DNA from: Brevibacterium sp. JSBI002
Lineage (GTDB): Bacteria > Actinomycetota > Actinomycetes > Actinomycetales > Brevibacteriaceae
Reading direction: 5' to 3'
DNA: 64,000 bases
Assembly (NCBI RefSeq): GCF_026013965.1
Contig: NZ_CP110341.1
Coordinates: 3,534,001 to 3,598,000 of the forward strand
Both the position numbers and the translations under genes were made by a program. Every line of letters begins with the position of its first letter. Positions within the stretch are counted from its first letter, which is position 1. Positions 8,905 to 18,353 of the stretch are shown here, in pieces. The notes below the pieces were generated by a model. It ran no database searches. It worked only from the letters and a program-made list of their open reading frames with translations, and was not told where the DNA came from.

Positions 8905-9198
8905 ATGACTGAGCAACATGGATACACCCCGCAGAAGGACGCTCTCGCGCGGAGGATGAAGCGGATCGAAGGTCAGGTCCGCGGCATCGGGAAGATGATC
9001 GATGAGGACAAGTACTGCATCGACATCCTCACCCAGGTCTCCGCCGCGACAGCCGCGCTGCACGCGGTCTCCATCAACCTCCTCGAAGAGCACATCGCTC
9101 ACTGCGTGGTCGACGCCGCCTCATCGGGCGACGACGAAAAAGCGCGGAAGAAGGTCGAAGAGGCATCAGCCGCCATCTCCCGACTCATCAAGAGCTGA
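8905..9198 (+). CDS. csoR: Copper-sensing transcriptional repressor CsoR
   Basis: A 97-residue all-helical repressor of the CsoR/RcnR family. The Cu(I)-binding triad C38, H63 and C67 is complete, and the family signature R-R-M-K-R-I-E-G-Q-V-R-G-I is present. Known members release DNA when they bind Cu(I). It is first gene of csoR-copZ-copA and has the operator immediately upstream. The -10 candidate lies so close to the ATG that the mRNA is probably leaderless. An in-frame GTG at 8899 is an alternative start. Confidence 0.95.
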   Translation: MTEQHGYTPQKDALARRMKRIEGQVRGIGKMIDEDKYCIDILTQVSAATAALHAVSINLLEEHIAHCVVDAASSGDDEKARKKVEEASAAISRLIKS

Positions 9199-9284
9199 GC
9201 GGAGGGCCGCGTCCGCCCGACTGGGGTGCGACGACGCCTGAGGCTCTGACATCGGGAAGCACTCACAGCTGATAGGAGAGCACA

Positions 9285-9497
9285 ATGACGACCACCACCA
9301 TCACCGTTTCGGGAATGACCTGCGGACACTGCGAAGCCGCTGTCAAGGAAGAGCTCGGCGCACTTGCGGGCGTCTCGGACGTCGCGGTCGACCTCAACGC
9401 CGGGGGCGATTCCCCGGTCACGATCACCTCGTCGGCTGCACTCGACGATGCGGCGATCCGTGCCGCCGTCGATGAGGCCGGCTACGAGGTGAAGTGA
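9285..9497 (+). CDS. copZ: Copper chaperone CopZ
   Basis: A 70-residue single heavy-metal-associated (HMA) domain with the Cu(I)-binding motif G-M-T-C-G-H-C near the N-terminus. Chaperones of this type hand Cu(I) to the matching P-type ATPase, here the next gene. A good ribosome site (AGGAGAG) precedes the ATG. The stop codon shares one base with the copA start, indicating coupled translation. Confidence 0.93.
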   Translation: MTTTTITVSGMTCGHCEAAVKEELGALAGVSDVAVDLNAGGDSPVTITSSAALDDAAIRAAVDEAGYEVK

Positions 9498-11818
9498 TGC
9501 CTCGCGAGCTCGAGCTCGACATCACGGGCATGACCTGCGCGTCGTGCTCGGCGCGGATCGAGAAGAAGCTCACCCGCCTCGACGGGGTCACGGCGGAGGT
9601 CAACCTGCCGCTGGAGACCGCGCATGTGGTCATCGACTCCGAACTCAGCGACGACGACATCACCGCCGCCGTCGAGAAGGCCGGCTACGGTGCCACGGTG
9701 CGCAGCCCCGTCGCGGGCGGTGCCGGTCCGGAGATCGTCGACTACGATCCCCGCCACCTGCGGCCGCGCCTCATCGGCTCCCTCATCCTGGCCGTGCCGA
9801 TCGTCGCGATCTCGATGGTCATGAGCTGGCACTTCACCGGGTGGCAGTGGATCGTCGCGATCCTCGCCCTGCCGGTCGTCACCTGGGGTGCGTGGCCGTT
9901 CCACTTCGCGGCGTACAAGGCCGCCCGCGGTGGATCGACGACCATGGACACCCTGGTCAGCGTCGGCATCACCGTCGCGAGCCTGTACTCGTTCTTCACG
10001 CTGGGTCGGGCCGTCGCCGACGGTCACGGCTGGGCGATTCCCGCCGAGTACCACGTGTGGTTCGAAGCGGCCGCGGCGATCACGGTGTTCCTGCTCATCG
10101 GCAAGCTCACCGAGGACCGGGCGAAGAGCCGGGCGACGGCTGCGCTCAAGGCGCTGCTCGACCTCGGCGCGAAGTCCGCGACCGTGCTGCGCGACGGAGC
10201 CGAGGCGGAGGGCGCCGCCGCTTCGGACGGTGCCGCCGCGAATGACGGCCGTGTCGAGGTGCAGGTGCCGATCGATGAGCTGACCGTCGGCGATGTCTTC
10301 CTCGTCCGTCCCGGCGAGAAGATCGCCACCGACGGTGAAGTGCTGAACGGTCATTCGGCCATCGATGAGGCGATGCTCACCGGCGAATCCGTGCCGGTCG
10401 AGGTCGGCCCCGGAGATTCCGTCACCGGAGCCACGATCAACACCTCCGGTGTCCTCGAGGTCCGTGCCACCCGTGTGGGTGCGGACACGACGCTGGCGGC
10501 CATGGCCGATCTCGTCTCCCGTGCGCAGAACGGCAAACCTGCCGTGCAGCGACTGGCCGATCGGATCTCGGCGGTGTTCGTGCCGATCGTCTTCGGCATC
10601 GCCATCCTCACCCTGCTCGTCTGGGGCTTCGCCACCGGCGACTGGGCGGCGGGACTGCATGCCGCGCTCACCGTGCTCATCATCGCCTGCCCCTGCGCCC
10701 TGGGCCTGGCCACGCCGACGGCTCTCGCGGTCTCGTCGGGGCGCGGATCCCAACTGGGCATCCTCGTCTCCGGGCCCGAGGCACTGGAGTCGACGCGGTC
10801 GATCGATACGGTCGTCCTCGACAAGACCGGCACCCTGACCACCGGCGTGATGAGCCTGACCGGAACCGAGCTCTCGCCTGAAGACTTCGATGTCCTGGCC
10901 CGATTGGAATCGCGCAGCGAACACCCGATCGCCCACGCCATCGTCGACGCCGCACCCGAGATCGTCGGGTCGGGTTCAGCGGGAGCTGCCGCGACCGGGA
11001 CTGTCCCAACTGAGCCGAGCTCGATGGGATCGGCCGAGGATTCGGCCAGGGCCGCCTCGGCGAGGTCGGTCGAAACCGCGACCGGGTCATCGGTCACGGA
11101 TTTCGAGAACATCGCCGGCGGCGGACTGCGGGCCACGATCGACGGCGCCGAGGTGCTCGCCGGTCGCCCTGATCTGCTCCGGGAACGCGGAATCGCGGTC
11201 GACTACCCGACCGATTCGATTCCGCGTGGGGCCACGATCGTCGCACTGGCGATCGACGGTCAGTTCCGCGGGTTGAGCTTCGTCTCCGATGGAGCCAAAC
11301 CGACGGCCAAGGCGGCGATCGACGAACTGCATTCGCTGGGACTGAGCACCGTGCTCCTGACCGGGGACAATGCTCAAGCCGCCGAGGTGGTCGCCGAGGC
11401 TCTCGGGATCACCGAGGTCCGCGCGGATGTCCGCCCGGAAGGCAAGGTCTCCGTGGTCAGCGAACTGCAGGGGCAGGGCCGGGCCGTGGCCATGGTGGGC
11501 GACGGGGTCAACGACGCCGCCGCACTGGCCGGTGCCGATCTCGGCATCGCGATGGGGTCGGGCACGGATGCGGCGATGGCGGCTTCGGATGTCACCATGG
11601 TCAAGTCCGATCCACAGCAGATCCCGCAGGCGATCCGACTCTCGCGCCGAACCTTGGGGCTCATCAAGGGCAACCTGTTCTGGGCCTTCGCCTACAACAC
11701 GGCAGCGATCCCGATCGCGGCGTTCGGTCTGCTCGACCCGATGATCGCCGGTGCAGCGATGGCGTTCTCGTCGGTGTTCGTCATCCTCAACAGCCTCCGC
11801 CTGCTGCGCTTCAAGTAG
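9497..11818 (+). CDS. copA: Copper-exporting P1B-type ATPase CopA
   Basis: A 773-residue P1B-1 ATPase that pumps Cu(I) out of the cytoplasm. In order: an N-terminal HMA domain (C14-x-x-C17), eight predicted membrane helices, the actuator T295-G-E-S, the membrane metal site C398-P-C400, the phosphorylated D442 in D-K-T-G-T, the S-E-H-P motif of the nucleotide domain and the hinge G-D-G-V-N-D (D669). An Ala/Ser-rich low-complexity insert of about 45 residues follows the S-E-H-P motif, and another short one precedes the TGES domain; both are probably surface loops. It overlaps copZ by one base. Confidence 0.95.
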   Translation: MPRELELDITGMTCASCSARIEKKLTRLDGVTAEVNLPLETAHVVIDSELSDDDITAAVEKAGYGATVRSPVAGGAGPEIVDYDPRHLRPRLIGSLILAVPIVAISMVMSWHFTGWQWIVAILALPVVTWGAWPFHFAAYKAARGGSTTMDTLVSVGITVASLYSFFTLGRAVADGHGWAIPAEYHVWFEAAAAITVFLLIGKLTEDRAKSRATAALKALLDLGAKSATVLRDGAEAEGAAASDGAAANDGRVEVQVPIDELTVGDVFLVRPGEKIATDGEVLNGHSAIDEAMLTGESVPVEVGPGDSVTGATINTSGVLEVRATRVGADTTLAAMADLVSRAQNGKPAVQRLADRISAVFVPIVFGIAILTLLVWGFATGDWAAGLHAALTVLIIACPCALGLATPTALAVSSGRGSQLGILVSGPEALESTRSIDTVVLDKTGTLTTGVMSLTGTELSPEDFDVLARLESRSEHPIAHAIVDAAPEIVGSGSAGAAATGTVPTEPSSMGSAEDSARAASARSVETATGSSVTDFENIAGGGLRATIDGAEVLAGRPDLLRERGIAVDYPTDSIPRGATIVALAIDGQFRGLSFVSDGAKPTAKAAIDELHSLGLSTVLLTGDNAQAAEVVAEALGITEVRADVRPEGKVSVVSELQGQGRAVAMVGDGVNDAAALAGADLGIAMGSGTDAAMAASDVTMVKSDPQQIPQAIRLSRRTLGLIKGNLFWAFAYNTAAIPIAAFGLLDPMIAGAAMAFSSVFVILNSLRLLRFK

Positions 11819-11947
11819 GCACGGCGGGGCGGACGAGCATCCACCCCTCGGGTGCGACGGAGCTGCGGCGGAACCCGACGCACTTCCACCCCTCGACCGC
11901 ACAGCGGCAACCGACAAGCTGCCACTCCCTCGACCTCGAGCATCCCC

Positions 11948-12001
11948 CACTGAGAGCGCCATAACCCCCTGCTCCTGCACGGCTTTAAGGCGCTCTCGGT
12001 G
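11948..12001. terminator. Possible bidirectional terminator hairpin
   Basis: Arms at 11948-11960 and 11989-12001 (GAGAGCGCC core) pair over 13 bp with one mismatch, separated by a 28-nt loop. It lies between the converging copA and small membrane protein genes. The long loop and lack of a T-run keep confidence low. The rest of the gap 11819-12099 shows nothing recognisable. Confidence 0.35.
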
Positions 12002-12099
12002 TCTGATGCCTCAGCCGGTGTAGGAAGTGACACTCCCGCGAGGGTCTGCCGCAGGAGACCAAGACGGCGTCCGGCGTCTCAGCGCAGGACTGGGGCGTC

Positions 12100-12381
12100 T
12101 TACCTCATGACCGGGTAGGACTGGTTCTGGTTCTGCGTATCCTTGCGCATCACCCAGTTGAGGTAGCTCGTGAAGCCCGACACCAACACAAATGCCGCTC
12201 CGGCGTAGATGAACGCGTAGCCGAAGGCGCGGCCGTCCTGCCAAGCTCGGGTGACGATGATCGCGAGGACGAGAGTGACGATTCCGCAGACGGCGCCGAC
12301 TTTGATCGCGTCCTTGTAGGACACCGTGCTGGTGGGCTTGCCGCCTGTGGACTTCTTCTTCGGGGTGTTCGTGGGCGCCAT
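12100..12381 (-). CDS. Small two-helix membrane protein of unknown function
   Basis: About 93 residues: a Lys/Thr-rich N-terminus, then two hydrophobic segments (V-C-G-I-V-T-L-V-L-A-I-I-V and G-Y-A-F-I-Y-A-G-A-A-F-V-L-V) and a polar Asn/Gln-rich tail. I do not recognise a named family. The ATG at 12381 is preferred because TAGAAT lies exactly 7 nt upstream, the leaderless arrangement; an in-frame ATG at 12390 would fall inside that box. Confidence 0.65.
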   Translation of the reverse strand: MAPTNTPKKKSTGGKPTSTVSYKDAIKVGAVCGIVTLVLAIIVTRAWQDGRAFGYAFIYAGAAFVLVSGFTSYLNWVMRKDTQNQNQSYPVMR

Positions 12382-12640
12382 GCCGCTCATTCTACCGGTC
12401 CGACCTGAGAGCAGTCCCATCCTGTGGGCGAGATCAAATCTCGGTCGACCCCAACTGGAACTTCGATTCCACCGGCACCGAGGTGGGCCCCGCCGACCGT
12501 CCGTCCCAAGCACCCAGGTGGCCACAAGACGCCTTGAAACCGGCGGACGACACGACGGCAGGTGGATCCGACGACGGCGCTGAGCCCTCTGCGCCGATGA
12601 TCAGGTGGACTACAGGCTCGGAACAGGCAAAAATAAGGAT

Positions 12641-13402
12641 GTGCCCGTGACTGTCAGACGCGCCTCAGGGGAGGCGCTGCGCTCATTTCACTCCAGCCAG
12701 GCCCCGCCTGGCCGTGAATCATGTGCAGACACCACTGCAACGACGACCACCGCCGCAGACATCGCAGCCGTCGGCCCCGGCCCCCTCGACATTCCTCACT
12801 CGGCATCCCCCCGTTACACCCTCCGTACCGTCACCGCACTCATCCTCGCGGGGGTCATGATTCTCACCGTCACAGCATGCGGGCCCGATCGCGGGCTCAA
12901 GGTCTCCCCCGAGGGCAACCCCTCCCCCTCGCTCTTCGCCCCCAATACCGAAGCCGCCGGCCAGGCGAACGAACCGTTTTCGCTCGACGAGGTCCGCAAA
13001 GCCATCGAATCGTCCTCGGGAGTCGCCGTCACCGGCAGCGCCACGGAGACCGCCAAGGTCGTCGCCGACTGCAAAGACTGCCTGAAGTTCGCTTCTCCGT
13101 TCCTCAGCGGTGAACAGAAGTTCCAGCTGGTCACGGTGGCCAATCCCAAACAGCGGAATGAGATCATCGCCGGCGCTGTCATCAGCGAACAGAGGGGCGA
13201 GCCCCGCCTCGAGCTCATCGCCACCGGCAATCAGCTCAAGGTCAGTCCCGGCAGAAATGGGACACTGGTGGTGCAGGAGGCCATGTTCGCTGACGGGGAC
13301 AAAGCATGCTGCCCCTCCGGCTGGTCGGTGCAGGTGTTCCGCCTGCACGACGGTAGGTTTGAACCAGGTCAACGCTTCACGCGGCTTAATGGAGAAACGT
13401 AA
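12641..13402 (+). CDS. Putative lipoprotein ahead of a two-component system (CseA-like position)
   Basis: About 253 residues. An unusually long N-terminal cytoplasmic tail (about 65 residues) precedes a hydrophobic segment ending in L-T-V-T-A-C-G, which reads as a lipobox. The mature part has two C-x-x-C-like pairs (D-C-K-D-C and A-C-C-P). No domain is recognised. Its stop overlaps the ATG of the response regulator by one base, so the three genes form an operon. In Streptomyces the lipoprotein CseA precedes CseB and CseC, an envelope-stress system; the matching order here suggests an analogous role, inferred from organisation only. The start is uncertain (GTG 12641 or 12647). Confidence 0.6.
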   Translation: MPVTVRRASGEALRSFHSSQAPPGRESCADTTATTTTAADIAAVGPGPLDIPHSASPRYTLRTVTALILAGVMILTVTACGPDRGLKVSPEGNPSPSLFAPNTEAAGQANEPFSLDEVRKAIESSSGVAVTGSATETAKVVADCKDCLKFASPFLSGEQKFQLVTVANPKQRNEIIAGAVISEQRGEPRLELIATGNQLKVSPGRNGTLVVQEAMFADGDKACCPSGWSVQVFRLHDGRFEPGQRFTRLNGET

Positions 13403-14367
13403 TGCACATAGTTCTGGTCGAGGATGACGAGGTCATCCGCGAAACGACGCAGATCGGACTCGAACGCTTCGATTACACGGTCTCGGCATTTGCCGACGGC
13501 CGCGAGGGGTACGAGTTCGTCTCCGCCAACGGCGCCGACGTCCTGCTTCTGGATCTCATGCTGCCGACGATGAACGGTGCGTCCATCTGCCGTGCTGTGC
13601 GCGAGCGTTCGACGATCCCGATCATCATCATCTCCGCCCGTTCCGATGCCATCGACATCGTCCAGGCGCTCGAGGCCGGAGCCGACGACTACCTCACCAA
13701 ACCCTTCGACATGCAGGTGCTCAACGCCCGCATCCGCGCGGTCGTCCGCCGATTCATCACCACCGGCACCGACCGGTTCGGCTATTCCCCCGCCCCCGAG
13801 ACGGACGAGCATCACGAAACCGTCATCGGTCCCGGCGGCATGGTCACCGGCGACGGCATCCCCGAGGTCCTCGGCGCCAGCCCCGGAATGGACACCCGGG
13901 ATCGACTGCGAGCGCAGCTCGAATCCGATGACACCTACCTCGGTGCCGGTGGGAAATTCACCACCGCCCCCGAGGCGGATGACGACGAAGAGGCGATCGG
14001 CGGCACCGGGGTTCCACCCCGCCCCAACGGCTCGCCCACAGTGGCCCAGGAGTCGTCCGGCTCCGACGGCGGGCTGGGTCCGTTCCGCACACGACTGGGA
14101 TCCCTCGTCCTCGACACCGGTCGGCTGACCGTCGAGGTCGACGGGGAGGAAGTCCACCTCACCCCGACCGAGCTGCGCGTCCTCCTGCTGCTGACCGAGC
14201 AGCCCGAACACGTGTACTCCCGGGAGAAGATCGCGTTCACGGTATGGGGATACGAATGGGCCGGTGACTCCCGCGTCGTCGACGTTCACATCCAGCGCCT
14301 GCGGAAGAAGATCGGGGCGAACATGATCGAAACCGTTCGCGGATTCGGTTACCGCTTCGCAGGCTGA
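13402..14367 (+). CDS. OmpR-family response regulator with a long acidic linker
   Basis: 321 residues, about 90 more than typical for the family. The receiver has E7-D8-D9, phosphoacceptor D51 and the K-P-F motif; the winged-helix domain starts near residue 222 and ends in the usual G-Y-R-F form. Between them is a linker of roughly 95 residues rich in Gly, Pro, Asp and Glu. The ATG overlaps the lipoprotein stop and the kinase begins 4 nt after its end, so it is the middle gene of a three-gene operon. CseB is the nearest well-known comparison. Confidence 0.88.
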   Translation: MHIVLVEDDEVIRETTQIGLERFDYTVSAFADGREGYEFVSANGADVLLLDLMLPTMNGASICRAVRERSTIPIIIISARSDAIDIVQALEAGADDYLTKPFDMQVLNARIRAVVRRFITTGTDRFGYSPAPETDEHHETVIGPGGMVTGDGIPEVLGASPGMDTRDRLRAQLESDDTYLGAGGKFTTAPEADDDEEAIGGTGVPPRPNGSPTVAQESSGSDGGLGPFRTRLGSLVLDTGRLTVEVDGEEVHLTPTELRVLLLLTEQPEHVYSREKIAFTVWGYEWAGDSRVVDVHIQRLRKKIGANMIETVRGFGYRFAG

Positions 14368-14371
14368 TCGC

Positions 14372-15658
14372 ATGTCGCTGCGCTGGAAGATCTCTCTGCT
14401 CATCGTCGCCTCGGTGATCATCGCCGTGCTGTCGTGCTCGATCGTGCTGCGCCAATCCGCGGCCCGAGCAGAGGACGACCGGATGCGTTCGACCGTGACC
14501 GAGCAGCTGACGAACGCGACGGCCATCTTCTCCGAAACCGGAGTGCTCACCCTCAATGCCCGCATCGATGATCCGGAGCTGCCCAAGGAAGCGCGCAAGT
14601 CCGCGCTCAAGGGCCAGAGCGTGACGATCCGGTCCGAGGTCGACGGTGAGGAGATCGTCTGGGCCGCCGCCCCGATCGAGGTCGGTTCGCACACCCAGGT
14701 GATCTCCGTGCGCGCCTCGACGAAGGACAGCCAAGAGCTCATCGGCCGCATCGATCAGGCGCTGCTGGTGGGCATGATCGGCTCCGCCCTCGTCGTCGGC
14801 GGCGTCGGATCGATCGTCGCCGGCCGAATCTCCCGCAGGCTCACCCTCGGCGCTCAGGCCGCCAGGAAGATCGCCGCCGGTGACACGACGACGCGCATCG
14901 CCGACGTCATCGACGAATCCGATCAGGAGGTGTGGGCCTTCGCCACGGCCGTCGACACCGCGGTGGCCCGCCTGACCGAACGCATCGACTCCGAGCAGCG
15001 CTTCACCGCGGACCTCGCGCACGAGATGCGCACCCCGCTGACCGGTCTGGTCAACGCCGCCAACCTGCTCGAAGAGGATTCCCGCCCGGCCGAACTCGTC
15101 AAGGACCGGGTCGTGCGCATGCAGGTCCTCGTCGAGGATCTCCTCGAGGTCTCCCGTCTCGACGCCGGCCGCGCCAACCCCGAGTTCACCCGCGTCGACG
15201 TCGATCAGGCGATCCGGTCCCTGCTGGGCACGATGGAAGCTTCGGGCGCCCTCGCCGGCCATCAGATCGATACCCATCTGGCGGCACTGAATTCGACGCT
15301 GGTCACCGATGTCCGCCGTTTCGAGCGCATCGTGTCGAACCTGCTCGTCAACGCGATCAAACACGGCGGAGATCCCATCCGCTTGGAGACGAGCACGCGC
15401 ATCATCGTCGTCACCGACTCCGGTTCCGGCTATCCGCCGGACATCGTCAACACCGGCCCGACCCGCTTCGTCTCCGCCGGCGGCGGCGGAATGGGCCTCG
15501 GTCTCGTGATCGCGCAGGGACAGGCTCGCCTGCTCGGCATCAAGCTGGTCTTCAGTAACGACCCCGTAACGGGAGGCGCGCGAACCGAGGTGATCTTCCC
15601 CGACGAGGAAGCCCAGGAACGCGCGCTCCGGCAGTACATCGAGAGCCGATCCGAATGA
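14372..15658 (+). CDS. Sensor histidine kinase, OmpR-partner type (CseC-like)
   Basis: 428 residues. Membrane segments near residues 7-27 and 130-150 enclose a short extracytoplasmic sensor of about 100 residues. A HAMP-like region follows, then the dimerisation helix with H217 in D-L-A-H-E-M-R-T-P-L, then an ATPase domain with N box (N-L-L-V-N-A-I-K-H-G) and G2 box (G-G-G-G-M-G-L-G-L-V). The ATPase domain looks compact, with a short D-S-G-S-G G1 box. It is the partner of the preceding regulator. Confidence 0.87.
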   Translation: MSLRWKISLLIVASVIIAVLSCSIVLRQSAARAEDDRMRSTVTEQLTNATAIFSETGVLTLNARIDDPELPKEARKSALKGQSVTIRSEVDGEEIVWAAAPIEVGSHTQVISVRASTKDSQELIGRIDQALLVGMIGSALVVGGVGSIVAGRISRRLTLGAQAARKIAAGDTTTRIADVIDESDQEVWAFATAVDTAVARLTERIDSEQRFTADLAHEMRTPLTGLVNAANLLEEDSRPAELVKDRVVRMQVLVEDLLEVSRLDAGRANPEFTRVDVDQAIRSLLGTMEASGALAGHQIDTHLAALNSTLVTDVRRFERIVSNLLVNAIKHGGDPIRLETSTRIIVVTDSGSGYPPDIVNTGPTRFVSAGGGGMGLGLVIAQGQARLLGIKLVFSNDPVTGGARTEVIFPDEEAQERALRQYIESRSE

Positions 15659-15708
15659 TTTCGCCGAGGCGGCCCTCAACGCGATTCAGCGCTCTGACCT
15701 GGCATGAA

Positions 15709-15739
15709 GCTGGGTTCCCGAGGTTCTGCTGAACCCGGC
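15709..15739. terminator. Possible terminator after the kinase gene
   Basis: GCTGGGTTC at 15709-15717 can pair with GAACCCGGC at 15731-15739, with one G-T pair and a 13-nt loop. It lies about 50 nt after the stop. No T-run follows, so this is tentative. Confidence 0.3.
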
Positions 15740-15805
15740 CTGAACATCGGCTGGCCGCCCGCGAGTGCGACTCATCACCAAAATATGACAGGTTCTATAT
15801 ATTCC

Positions 15806-15823
15806 CGTTACACTTTTGTGATG
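15806..15823. promoter_or_regulatory. Possible regulator site before the VanY-like gene
   Basis: The gap before 15884 is locally AT-rich. CGTTACACTTTTGTGATG contains GTTAC and GTGA half-sites that loosely recall sites of actinobacterial cell-wall regulators such as MtrA. A similar reversed pattern (TGTAACTTTCACGG) lies in the gap at 56118-56296 before the SipW-type substrate gene. The assignment is speculative. Confidence 0.25.
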
Positions 15824-15883
15824 TTGTATTGAAGTCGTCGAAACCTCGACGGTCTTCGACGAGTCACAGTCACACGGAGAGTT

Positions 15884-16950
15884 ATGTCAGAGTCATCATC
15901 GACCACAGAACCAACGGTGCGTCGACGGGATCTGCACAGGCGTCGCTCATCGTCCCCGTTCTCACGCGCACGCACCTCGTCGCGCAGCACCGGGACACCG
16001 GCCGCGCCCGCATCCACTGCATCCGCTGACTCTTCGGCCGAGTCACTGTCGCCGAGGCGCGCAGCGATGGCCGCCGAGGCTCAGGCCGCTCAGGCCTCTC
16101 CCCGTCGTGCCGCAATGGCTCGTGAAGCAGCCGCGGTCCCCACGACCTTCGGCTCACCGTCTGCCTCGTCTGCCCGTCGGGTCAGCGCAGGAGCCGCCGA
16201 GAGCCGCGGGTCCGATGGCGCGCTGCTCAAGTCCGTGCGCAAAAGCAAGGTGCGGACCGCCTCGACTCTGGCTGCCGTCTCCGTGGCGGGTGCCGCCACC
16301 GCAGTGACCATGCTGGTCAACAACCTCAGCGGCGGTGCCGAGGTCAAGACCGACCCGACCGCCGCCGGTGAGCCCGCCGCCATCAACGCTGAGAAGGTCA
16401 ACGCCGACGTCCCCGAGGTCAAGGGGAAGTCGTCGATGGAGATCGGCGTGCCGAGCGCCAAGCAGAAGAAGGTCGAAGCTGCGTCCGCGCGGTTGAGAAG
16501 AGCGCCCTGCCTGGCTGCGATGAAAAGCAGAACTTCGATCAGTCCGCCGGCAACGGCGAGCTGCCCGACGAGTGGCTGTGCGACCTCGGCAAGGAAGACC
16601 ATCGACTCCGCGCCGACGCCGCCGTCTCCTTCGCGAAGATGAACGCCGCTTACAAGAAGGACACCGGCAAGGAACTCGAGATCACGGATTCCTACCGCGA
16701 CATGGCCGGACAGCTCTCGGTCGCGGGCCGGAAGCCGGGACTGGCCGCCAAACCGGGCACCTCACTGCACGGTTGGGGCATCGCCCTCGACCTCGGCGGC
16801 GGAGTCGCCAACAAGACCGGAGCCTGGAACTGGCTCGTCGAGCACGGAGACGAATACGGCTGGGAGAACCCCGACTGGGCCAAGGCCAGCATGTACGAGC
16901 CGTGGCACTGGGAATACACCCCCGCCCGCGACTCGATTCCCGGCAAGTGA
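15884..16950 (+). pseudogene. VanY-like D-Ala-D-Ala carboxypeptidase (M15), frameshifted
   Basis: The first frame gives an Arg/Ser/Ala-rich cytoplasmic tail with two S-P-R-R-A-A-M-A repeats, a membrane anchor (A-A-V-S-V-A-G-A-A-T-A-V) and the start of an extracellular part. At about 16484-16492 the homologous reading moves to another frame, continuing V-E-K-S-A-L-P-G-C-D-E and then the M15 core: S-Y-R, the zinc H and D of L-H-G-W-G-I-A-L-D, and E-P-W-H-W-E-Y. One missing base in TCCGCGCGGTT (TCCGCGGCGGTT would restore the frame) explains it. All catalytic residues are intact after the shift, so the break may be a sequencing error rather than decay. An intact product would trim peptidoglycan stem peptides. 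Confidence 0.7.
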
Positions 16951-16954
16951 TCGA

Positions 16955-17554
16955 TCAGCTGCGCAGCGCCCGTCCGTAGCGGCGGCGGTAGATGATCTGA
17001 GCGAGCCGGACGAACGGTTCGCCGAGTCTCCAGATGCCCAGACCCGCCCGCGAGACCGATCTCAGAACGAGGAAGACCCTGTCATCGGCGGTGCGGATGA
17101 GGATGAATGACTCCTCTCCGGTGATCGGATGTCCCGGCTTCGTGCCATAGGTGAATCCGCACCGGCCCTCCTCTTCGAAGACGTCGATGACGCGTGAAGG
17201 CTCAGGCAGTCGGAAAGGTCCGAGGCGCACACGGATCGTCGGCTCCTGACCCCGCTCCACACGAGGCGGCCGACCAGGTCTCACTCCATCCGCGCGAGCG
17301 TCGGCCTCGGCCGTCGTCTCCGCTCCGCCCGCTCGACTGACAGCGTCCGTACTTCCATCGACTTCGATGTCGAAGCCGCTGCGGATCTTGACCTCCCAGT
17401 GCAGTAGCTCATCGGCGCAGCGCTCGAACATGTCTGTCCCGTGGCCGACGAAGTACGCGGATTCGAAGTGACGGTAGCCGTCGGGACGTTCCAGCCACCT
17501 CGGCGAGAGGGGATGCGTCAGCGTCTCCGGGCGCTCCTGTGATTGTTCGGCCAT
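16955..17554 (-). CDS. DUF1990 family protein
   Basis: 199 residues resembling the DUF1990 family: an N-terminal W-L-E-R-P-D-G-Y region and a C-terminal F-T-Y-G-T-K-P-G-H-P-x-x-G-E-E-S-F signature, as in actinobacterial and plant UPF0548 proteins. An Ala/Arg-rich insertion of about 30 residues lies near the middle. Function unknown. TAGGTT sits exactly 6 nt before the ATG. Its end nearly abuts the VanY-like stop, so the two converge. Confidence 0.75.
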   Translation of the reverse strand: MAEQSQERPETLTHPLSPRWLERPDGYRHFESAYFVGHGTDMFERCADELLHWEVKIRSGFDIEVDGSTDAVSRAGGAETTAEADARADGVRPGRPPRVERGQEPTIRVRLGPFRLPEPSRVIDVFEEEGRCGFTYGTKPGHPITGEESFILIRTADDRVFLVLRSVSRAGLGIWRLGEPFVRLAQIIYRRRYGRALRS

Positions 17555-17722
17555 GCCTCCAACCTAACGGACTCGAACCGTCAACCGAACGGACTCGGAC
17601 TGTGGGACTCACAGTCCGGACGGTTGTGCGGCGTCGACCGAACGGTTACGTATGATGCCAACAACAGCGGACCTCAATCGAATGTCCGCTCAGCATCTGA
17701 GCCAGGATCAAAGGAGAACCAC

Positions 17723-18175
17723 GTGCGCACAATCAACGGCATCGACGAGATCGAATCGCTCATCGGGCAAGGGCTCGGCTCCTCCGAGTGGATGACGATG
17801 GATCAGGACGCCATCAACACCTTTGCCGACGTCACCGGCGACCACCAGTGGATCCACGTCGACGAAGCGCGCGCGGCCGAAGGTCCCTACGGTGCGACGA
17901 TCGTCCACGGATTCTTCACGCTCTCGCTCATCCCGAAGTTCTCCACCGAGGTCTTCACCATCGAGGGCGTGTCGATCCGCGTCAACTATGGACTGAACAA
18001 GGTCCGGTTCCTTCAGCCCGTCGTCGTCGGCTCCCGGCTGCGCGGAACCATCAGCGTCAAAGACGTCATCCGCGGTGACAAGGGCACCCAGGTCATCCTC
18101 GAGCACACGATCGAGATCGACGGCGAGGACCGCCCCGCATGCGTCGCCGAGGTGGTCACCCTCCTCGTCGAGTGA
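17723..18175 (+). CDS. MaoC-like (R)-specific enoyl-CoA hydratase domain protein
   Basis: 150 residues forming one hot-dog-fold MaoC domain. The hydratase signature with catalytic Asp and His is present in F-A-D-V-T-G-D-H-Q-W-I-H-V-D, followed by Y-G-x-x-I-V-H-G-F-F-T-L-S. Members hydrate 2-enoyl-CoA in beta-oxidation or fatty-acid synthesis; the exact acyl substrate is unknown. The start is a GTG with AAGGAGAACC before it. It stands alone between a divergent DUF1990 gene and the A1 palindrome. Confidence 0.88.
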   Translation: MRTINGIDEIESLIGQGLGSSEWMTMDQDAINTFADVTGDHQWIHVDEARAAEGPYGATIVHGFFTLSLIPKFSTEVFTIEGVSIRVNYGLNKVRFLQPVVVGSRLRGTISVKDVIRGDKGTQVILEHTIEIDGEDRPACVAEVVTLLVE

Positions 18176-18227
18176 ACGACCGCGACAGGACCACCCGCAC
18201 TATTGAGTATCCGCCGTCTGACGGAAG

Positions 18228-18287
18228 GATAAGTGTGCGCAGATTGCCCATTTCCAGCTCGAAAATGGCAACCTGCGCACACTTATC
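18228..18287. repeat. 60-nt near-perfect palindrome, copy A1
   Basis: The left arm begins GATAAGTGTGCGCAG and the right arm ends with its complement. The arms pair over about 25 bp with one mismatch and one bulge, around an AGCT centre. It lies between two converging genes and differs from copy A2 (19488-19547) at only a few positions. Both copies read in the same direction. Confidence 0.85.
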
Positions 18288-18353
18288 TCTCGCCGAGCGG
18301 CACCGCGGCCGCACCACGAGAAGGCCAGTCGGACGAAATGGCGCGACGCATAC

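Noticed and set aside
13369..14751. 460-codon frame opposite the OmpR-type regulator and kinase
   Set aside because: Spans two real genes in antisense and has no recognisable fold.
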